Source of the DNA: an uncultured Mailhella sp.
Lineage (GTDB): Bacteria > Desulfobacterota > Desulfovibrionia > Desulfovibrionales > Desulfovibrionaceae
Direction: 5' to 3'
Length of the DNA: 9,404 nucleotides
NCBI RefSeq assembly: GCF_905187505.1
Contig: NZ_CAJJIC010000094.1
Coordinates: forward strand, 1 to 9,404
In this document: piece by piece, positions 5,709-9,404 of the stretch
Layout of the letters: each line of letters starts with the position of its first letter
How positions within the stretch are numbered: position 1 is the stretch's first letter
Translations under genes and position numbers: made by a program
The notes under the pieces: generated by a model
Told to the model about the DNA's origin: nothing
Seen by the model: the letters and a program-made list of their open reading frames with translations, nothing else
The model's database searches: none

Positions 5709-6752
5709 ATGAGCGTTCTGGATGCCGTAGCAACCATTCTCAAGGAAGCCGGGGAGCCTCTTTCTGTACAGGAAATCACGGACAGACTGCTTGCCCGCAA
5801 TCTGTGGCAAAGCTCGGGGAAAACGCCCGCTGCCACTATCGGCGCAAAGCTTTACACGGACATCAAGAACAACGGCAACGCTTCGCGTTTCGTGAAGACC
5901 GCTCCTCATACCTTTGCGCTCAATCCCGCAGGAAAAAACGATGCCGCGCAGGCAGTTCCGGCCCCCGCCAAAAAGACGGGCAGGGAATCCCTGCCGGTTT
6001 CCTCCCTCTCATTTACTGACTGCGCGCAAAAGGTGCTTGAACAGTTCGGCAACAAACAGCCCATGCATTACCGGGAAATTACCAGAAAAGCGCTGGAAAA
6101 CGGATGGCTGGCAACAAACGGCAAGACGCCGGAAGCCACCATGAATTCCCAGATCAGTACGGAAATCAAACGGCAGCAGGGCCGGGGCGAACAGCCGCGC
6201 TTCGTACAGCTCGGGCGCGGCAACGTGGCGTTGAGTCAGTGGAATGAGCACGGGCTCACCTTTCAAATAGAACAACACAACGCGCAGGTAAAAAAGGCGC
6301 TCCGAAAGCGACTCATGGATATGAAGGCGGAAGAGTTTGAAAAAATCATCTCCCTTCTGCTGGCTAAAATGGGCTTTGAAGACGTAGAAGTCACGCAGCG
6401 CAGCCACGACGGCGGCATCGACGTCAGAGGCACGCGCAGGTTTGCCGATTCCATACGCATCAAAATGGCCGTTCAGGCAAAAAAGTGGAAGCTCAAAAAC
6501 AACGTTCAGGCGCCCGTCGTTCAACAGGTGCGCGGCAGCCTCGGCGCCCATGAACAGGGACTCATCATCACAACCAGCGATTTCAGCTCCGGCGCAAGGA
6601 CCGAGGCCGCCCAGCCGAACAAGACCCCCATTGCCCTGATAAACGGCGAACAGCTCGTTCTGCTGCTCATGGAACACGGCATAGGCGTTCAGCGTTCCAG
6701 GCCGGACCTGTTCGACATGGATGAAGACGCCCTTTCCTTCAAGGAAAAATAA
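5709..6752 (+). CDS. Mrr-type restriction endonuclease with two HARE-HTH domains
   Basis: 347-aa predicted DNA endonuclease. Residues 1-72 and 101-177 are two winged-helix HARE-HTH (HB1/ASXL/restriction endonuclease) domains. Both share the pattern L-x-x-x-x-[PM]-[LM]-x-x-x-E-I-T-x-x-[AL]-L…[NG]-x-W…[GN]GKTP-x-A-T, followed by a basic segment and a terminal beta-strand (FVKTAPHTFAL; FVQLGRGNVAL). Residues about 199-325 form an Mrr_cat domain: AEEFEKIISLLLAKMGF, DGGIDV (D234, D238), and VQAKKW (Q256, K258) as the D…QxK active site, then ITTSDFSSGARTEA and a LINGEQL strand. All expected catalytic residues are present. The ATG at 5709 has AGGA six bases upstream; upstream in-frame ATGs would read through the HsdR remnant and lack a domain. 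HARE domains have been proposed to recognise modified DNA, so a stand-alone, modification-dependent (type IV-like) enzyme is likely. No methyltransferase gene is adjacent. Confidence 0.85.
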   Translation: MSVLDAVATILKEAGEPLSVQEITDRLLARNLWQSSGKTPAATIGAKLYTDIKNNGNASRFVKTAPHTFALNPAGKNDAAQAVPAPAKKTGRESLPVSSLSFTDCAQKVLEQFGNKQPMHYREITRKALENGWLATNGKTPEATMNSQISTEIKRQQGRGEQPRFVQLGRGNVALSQWNEHGLTFQIEQHNAQVKKALRKRLMDMKAEEFEKIISLLLAKMGFEDVEVTQRSHDGGIDVRGTRRFADSIRIKMAVQAKKWKLKNNVQAPVVQQVRGSLGAHEQGLIITTSDFSSGARTEAAQPNKTPIALINGEQLVLLLMEHGIGVQRSRPDLFDMDEDALSFKEK

Positions 6753-6761
6753 TGCGCCGGA

Positions 6762-6840
6762 ATGAGGCAACGCTCATGTGGGGGGAGACCTTTTTCAGAC
6801 TCAGTCTGAAAAAAAAGGTCTCCCCTGAAACGTTCCTCAT
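6762..6840. repeat. 79-nt nested inverted repeat between convergent genes
   Basis: The outer stem is ATGAGG(C)AACG (6762-6772) with CGTTCCTCAT (6831-6840). The inner stem is GGGGAGACC (6782-6790) with GGTCTCCCC (6817-6825), continuing through T5/A8 to CAGACT-C-AGTCTG (6796-6808). It lies 10 nt after the nuclease stop and downstream of the convergent small gene, where a bidirectional terminator is expected. However, the T and A runs are inside the stem and in the wrong order for a canonical terminator. Confidence 0.8.
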
Positions 6841-6965
6841 CCTCTCAAAAACAATGCTGAACAGTTCGACAGATCGCTCTGCGAGCCCGCCGTGCCGAAC
6901 GGAAAAACTGTGCCGCCCAAAACGGAGACAGCAGGTTCATGCTGTTCATTCCAGGGCACAGAGCC
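6841..6965. other. Short spacer with small inverted repeat
   Basis: 125 nt between the nested hairpin and the stop of the minus-strand small gene. ACAGCA-GGTTCA-TGCTGT (6928-6945) is a perfect 6-bp inverted repeat that may help end the small gene's transcript. No gene is seen. Confidence 0.4.
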
Positions 6966-7160
6966 TCATTGCTGCCCGTTACTGCGTCTTCCGTCCTGTT
7001 CCTGTGCAACGCCTTTGAAGGGCTCGCCATCCTGCTTGACGTCCATAAAACGTCCGGTTTCGGCATCTCGTTTTGTCCACAATCCCGTTCTGGGATTCTG
7101 AGTTTGTGTGCGATCGCAAACGGATCCTTTTCTGTACCCGTTCCCTGTATTCTTAGCCAT
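6966..7160 (-). CDS. Conserved small protein of unknown function (64 aa)
   Basis: The protein starts MAKNTGNGYRKGSV and carries DRTQ…NPRTGLWTKRD, TGRFMDVK and PFKGV blocks. It is very hydrophilic and basic, with no membrane segment, signal peptide or cysteine pair. From memory, similar small proteins (MAK.SG.GYR.G.V..R.Q..NP.T..W.KRD..TGRFM..K….FKGV) recur as hypothetical proteins in many Proteobacteria, which supports a real gene. No function is known to me. The start at 7160 is chosen over an upstream ATG at 7214 because AAGGAGT (7171-7165) sits at ideal spacing directly before it. It converges on the nuclease gene and shares the hairpin at 6762-6840 as a probable 3' boundary. A promoter with a palindrome lies about 80 nt upstream. 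Confidence 0.75.
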   Translation of the reverse strand: MAKNTGNGYRKGSVCDRTQTQNPRTGLWTKRDAETGRFMDVKQDGEPFKGVAQEQDGRRSNGQQ

Positions 7161-7222
7161 ATGAACTCCTTGCTGTTTTACATCATGAAATACGTTAAGC
7201 ATGTAGGCGCACAAGTCAACAA

Positions 7223-7268
7223 AACATGAAATATCTCATGTTATATCAATTGAACAGCATAGATGCAA
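7223..7268 (-). promoter_or_regulatory. Promoter and palindromic operator candidate of the 64-aa gene
   Basis: On the minus strand TTGCAT (7268-7263) is followed after 17 bp by TATAAC (7245-7240, 5/6 to consensus). The perfect inverted repeat AACATGA-N6-TCATGTT (7223-7242) overlaps the -10 and start region, a place where a repressor would bind. CATGAAATA occurs again at 7184-7192. Regulator unknown. Confidence 0.45.
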
Positions 7269-7324
7269 AAGAAATAAAAATACCGAACGCGAATGCAGAA
7301 CAGACGGACAGAAGAGCTTAAACG

Positions 7325-7359
7325 AAAAACCCCTTACGGCATATGCCGTAAGGGGTTTT
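7325..7359. terminator. Bidirectional intrinsic terminator, originally of the tRNA-fMet gene
   Basis: AAAACCCCTTACGGC with its exact complement around ATAT, bordered by A5 on the left and T4 on the right; on the minus strand it ends in T5. It lies 6 nt beyond the encoded CCA of the fMet tRNA remnant, the usual place for a tRNA terminator. This argues that the left side is the original chromosomal flank. It can also insulate the small gene. Confidence 0.92.
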
Positions 7360-7365
7360 GTTCTC

Positions 7366-7410
7366 TGGTTGCGGGGAAAGGATTTGAACCAATGACCTTC
7401 GGGTTATGAG
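7366..7410 (-). pseudogene. Decayed 3' half of initiator tRNA-fMet(CAT)
   Basis: The minus strand reads anticodon loop CTCATAA, stem CCCG, AAGGTC variable region, T-loop TTCAAAT, then CCCCGCA-A-CCA. The GC-rich CCC(GA) after CTCATAA and the A at position 72 (CGCAACCA end) are hallmarks of initiator tRNA rather than elongator Met. No 5' half follows: sequence beyond the anticodon loop does not pair. The T-stem (ATTGG against CCTTT) has two T·T mismatches, so the fragment has drifted and is not functional. An intact fMet gene is expected elsewhere, probably at the other end of the element. Confidence 0.8.
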
Positions 7411-7422
7411 AACTAAGGTCAT
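7392..7422. other. Integrative element attachment site (attL/attR) in the fMet anticodon loop
   Basis: Perfect inverted arms ATGACCTT (7392-7399) and AAGGTCAT (7415-7422) are placed symmetrically about the 7-bp TTATGAG (7404-7410), which is the anticodon loop on the minus strand. Left of the loop the sequence is tRNA (CGGG); right of it is AACT instead of the expected CCCG. This fits tyrosine-recombinase core sites around a 7-bp overlap. The integrase starts 162 nt to the right, so the element lies rightward from here. Confidence 0.7.
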
Positions 7423-7505
7423 ATCTTTCTATTGTTTTCTATTTTTATCTAAGTATTACTATTTATTTGAAAAAAGTATATTTGCATTTTCTTTCCATTT
7501 TCTGA

Positions 7506-7551
7506 TTTTCGGCCTTTTTCGGCTTGACGTGGTGGGAATATGGTGGGAATA
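7506..7551 (+). repeat. Tandem repeats upstream of the integrase (probable arm-type sites)
   Basis: TGGTGGGAATA is present twice head to tail (7530-7540, 7541-7551), without mismatch. TTTTCGGC also occurs twice with a 10-bp period (7506-7513, 7516-7523). They lie in an AT-rich stretch between the attachment site and integrase start. Direct repeats in this position are typical binding sites for the N-terminal arm domain of tyrosine recombinases. Confidence 0.65.
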
Positions 7552-7555
7552 AAAT
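7524..7555 (+). promoter_or_regulatory. Possible integrase promoter overlapped by the arm-type repeats
   Basis: TTGACG (7524-7529) is a good -35. Downstream, the -10 options are AATAAA (18-bp spacer) or TAAAAT (7550-7555, 20-bp spacer), neither ideal. The 11-bp tandem repeat occupies the spacer, so bound integrase could repress its own gene. Tentative. Confidence 0.35.
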
Positions 7556-7583
7556 CATATGTATATTTCCTGGAGGCCTTGCC

Positions 7584-8762
7584 ATGTCTTCACTTACGCG
7601 ACATCAGACCGACAAAGTTGGAGTATTTTTTGTACTTGGAAAGCCTCGGATGAAGTCCAGAGACAAAGCCGAGTCGGCAAAAACAGATAAAATCTACTAC
7701 ATCATGTACCGCCTGGACGGAAAAAAAATCGAAGAAAAGGTCGGGCGGGAGTCCGAAAGAATGACCCCGGCCAAAGCCGCAAAAATCAGAGAACAACGGG
7801 TAAACGGCATCAGTCTGCCCAATACCGAGCGCCGTCGTATCCGCAAAGAACAAAAACAGGCTCTTGAATCACGCTGGACCATTGCCCGACTCTGGGATGC
7901 CTATAAGATAAATAAGCCTGATCTCAAAGGCCTCACTACCGATGAAAACCGCTACAAAAATTATTTAAGGGAATTTGCCGACCGAACGCCGGAAGAAATC
8001 TTCACCGGAGATATAGACCACCTGCGGCTTCGTCTCATCAAGGCGGGGAAAAAGGCAGGAACCATAAAAAATATTCTGGAGCTGCTCCGACGCATCATCA
8101 ACTTCGGAGTCAAGAAAGGGCTTTGCCCATGGATTCCGCCTTCGCAGCTGCATTTCGAAATGCCGCATCTGAACAACGTGAAGACGGAAATGCTGACGGC
8201 GGAAGAACGTACCCGCTTCATTGAAGCTGCCCACCATGCAAAAAATCGCAAGGCAGGACAACTTATGCTCATGGCCTACTACACAGGAATGCGCCGAAGC
8301 GAACTTTTCCGACTCAAATGGACGCACATTGATTTTGAACAGGGCTTCATCAATATAGTAGGGGAAGGTCAGGAAGGAGCAAAAAGTCATCGAGATGAAC
8401 GTATTCCCCTGACACAACCGGTCCGGGAACTGCTTTCCGAAATAGAAAACGAAGGCAGCGCCTATGTTTTTCCCGGCAGGGACGGCATAAGCCGCATGAC
8501 CGATATTCATAAGCAGGTCAATGCCATAAAGAAAGCGGCCCGCCTTCCTGACGACTTCCGCCCCCTGCACGGCCTCAGACATACCTTTGCCAGCGTTGCC
8601 GTATCCAACGGAGTTCCGCTCTCCCATGTGCAGAAATTGCTGACTCACAAGGATCCCTCCCTGACGCAACGTTATGCGCACCTCGAGGATAAGACACTCA
8701 AAAACGCAGCCGCTCAGGTAGGAAACTTTCTGGCCATAGCAGATCTGGACGATAAAGGATAA
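7584..8762 (+). CDS. int: Tyrosine recombinase/integrase of an integrative element
   Basis: 392-aa site-specific recombinase that would insert and excise the element at the fMet gene. Residues about 12-95 look like an arm-binding domain (IYYIMYRLDGKKIEEKVG). About 97-190 is the SAM-like core-binding domain (WTIARLWDAY…TIKNILELLRRIINFGVKKG), and 200-385 the catalytic domain. All active-site residues are visible: R237 in TGMRRSEL, K267 in GAKSHRDERIPL, H329 and R332 in HGLRH, H355 in LLTHKDPSL and the nucleophile Y364 in QRYAHL. The ATG at 7584 is chosen because TGGAGG (7571-7576) sits seven bases upstream; 20 codons of open frame before it run through the repeats and have no ribosome binding site. 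It reads away from the attachment site into the element. It appears intact. Confidence 0.93.
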   Translation: MSSLTRHQTDKVGVFFVLGKPRMKSRDKAESAKTDKIYYIMYRLDGKKIEEKVGRESERMTPAKAAKIREQRVNGISLPNTERRRIRKEQKQALESRWTIARLWDAYKINKPDLKGLTTDENRYKNYLREFADRTPEEIFTGDIDHLRLRLIKAGKKAGTIKNILELLRRIINFGVKKGLCPWIPPSQLHFEMPHLNNVKTEMLTAEERTRFIEAAHHAKNRKAGQLMLMAYYTGMRRSELFRLKWTHIDFEQGFINIVGEGQEGAKSHRDERIPLTQPVRELLSEIENEGSAYVFPGRDGISRMTDIHKQVNAIKKAARLPDDFRPLHGLRHTFASVAVSNGVPLSHVQKLLTHKDPSLTQRYAHLEDKTLKNAAAQVGNFLAIADLDDKG

Positions 8763-8770
8763 GCCAGCTC

Positions 8771-8799
8771 TTGTCCGAGCTTTCCCGACAATATCTTAT
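8771..8799 (+). promoter_or_regulatory. Possible promoter of the RhuM gene
   Basis: TTGTCC (8771-8776) and TCTTAT (8794-8799), each 4/6 to consensus and 17 bp apart, lie in the 66-bp gap after the integrase. Read-through from the integrase is an alternative. Confidence 0.3.
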
Positions 8800-8828
8800 A
8801 TTTTCCTCATTACCCAAAGGACTCCCGC

Positions 8829-9404
8829 ATGGACAACACCTTCCGCTTTCTGATGTACCACTCTGCGGAGCAGAATATTTCCGTCAACGCCGTCATCCGC
8901 GATGAAACCATCTGGCTGACGCAGAAAGCTATGGCCGAGCTGTTTGACTGCACACCGGACAACATTTCCCTGCATTTAAAAAATATCTTCGCGGACGGTG
9001 AGCTAGACGAAACTTCAACTACCGAGGATTTCTCGGTAGTTCAAACTGAAGGGGCCAGGCAGGTCAAAAGGAAAACCAAATTCTATAATCTCGACGCCAT
9101 CATCTCCGTGGGATATCGGGTAAATTCCCGACGAGCCACTCAGTTCCGCATCTGGGCCACCAACGTACTCAAAGAATACATGATCAAAGGCTTTGCCATG
9201 GATGATGAACGCCTCAAACAGGGGGGTACAGCTTTCGGCAAAGACTATTTCCGCGAACTTCTGGAACGGGTTCGCTCCATCCGGGCCAGTGAACGCCGTA
9301 TCTGGCAGCAGATTACCGATATTTTTGCCGAGTGCAGTCTGGACTATGACCGGAACTCCCCGGTAACCCGCCAATTCTATGCCATGGTACAGAATAAGTT
9401 CCAC
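8829..9404 (+). CDS. rhuM: RhuM-family protein, N-terminal 192 residues (runs off right edge)
   Basis: The frame opens at ATG 8829 with AAAGGA seven bases upstream and stays open to the window end (192 codons; family members are about 330-350 aa). The N-terminal half reads like a DNA-binding domain (ETIWLTQKAMAELFDCTPDNISLHLKNIF). It is followed by the RhuM signature EGARQVKRKTKFYNLDAII, SVGYRVNSRRATQFRIWA, LKEYMIKGFAMDDERL. RhuM was named for a gene in Salmonella pathogenicity island 3; its molecular role is not established. Homologues are frequently found inside or beside type I restriction-modification loci and on mobile elements. Its position 66 nt after the integrase makes it the first cargo gene. 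Confidence 0.88.
   Translation, partial: MDNTFRFLMYHSAEQNISVNAVIRDETIWLTQKAMAELFDCTPDNISLHLKNIFADGELDETSTTEDFSVVQTEGARQVKRKTKFYNLDAIISVGYRVNSRRATQFRIWATNVLKEYMIKGFAMDDERLKQGGTAFGKDYFRELLERVRSIRASERRIWQQITDIFAECSLDYDRNSPVTRQFYAMVQNKFH

Noticed and set aside
6009..6770. Minus-strand open frame of 253 codons across the nuclease
   Set aside because: The plus strand encodes HARE and Mrr motifs with catalytic residues; the antisense translation has no family resemblance.
7524..7583. Longer N-terminus for the integrase
   Set aside because: These 20 codons are the 11-bp tandem repeat and AT-rich DNA; TGGAGG points to the ATG at 7584.
7965..8681. Minus-strand open frame of 238 codons across the integrase
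   Set aside because: Shadow of the integrase, whose catalytic motifs are unambiguous on the plus strand.
9015..9404. Minus-strand open frame at the right edge
   Set aside because: It overlaps the RhuM gene antisense. The plus-strand reading shows the RhuM signature and a ribosome binding site.

Overview
The window looks like chromosome of a deltaproteobacterial sulfate- or sulfite-reducer of the Desulfovibrionaceae (Bilophila/Mailhella/Desulfovibrio-like). This is an inference from three things: the EF-Tu N-terminus (…AITKIAGLKGQGKF…), the glycine-rich autotransporter with a 'NPRIAALTEARAAA…NQGADL' linker, and a tRNA-tuf cluster with GC-rich coding DNA. No rRNA or other decisive marker is present.

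Left part (1-1277): the 5' end of tuf (EF-Tu) on the minus strand, preceded in the same direction by tRNA-Gly(TCC), tRNA-Tyr(GTA) and tRNA-Thr(TGT). The order Thr-Tyr-Gly-tuf is the ancestral bacterial tRNA-tufB arrangement. A credible sigma70 promoter for the cluster lies at 955-983 with an A/T-rich tract upstream. About 290 nt of pyrimidine-rich DNA with no gene follows.

Middle (1278-5206): a 933-aa autotransporter (minus strand) with a long signal peptide, about 15 degenerate passenger repeats and a C-terminal beta-barrel. Divergent from it is a small heat shock protein (Hsp20) with its own promoter, a 160-nt structured leader holding a possible 11-aa leader peptide, and a perfect intrinsic terminator.

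Defence-flavoured part (5207-7365): a frameshifted, truncated remnant that looks like the N-terminus of a type I restriction HsdR subunit; an apparently intact 347-aa nuclease with two HARE-type winged helices and an Mrr-type catalytic domain; a 79-nt nested hairpin; and a convergent 64-aa conserved orphan with a palindrome at its promoter.

Right part (7366-9404): one end of an integrative element. A decayed 3' half of the initiator tRNA-fMet gene, still followed by its intrinsic terminator, breaks off exactly at the anticodon loop. Next come an AT-rich region with a perfect 11-bp tandem repeat (probable integrase arm sites), a complete tyrosine recombinase, and a RhuM-family gene that runs off the window. 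RhuM genes often sit in or beside type I restriction-modification loci, so the element cargo beyond the right edge may be a defence module.

No wholly new system is proven here. The strongest leads are the fMet anticodon-loop attachment site, the double-HARE/Mrr nuclease beside a dead HsdR fragment, and the structured Hsp20 leader.
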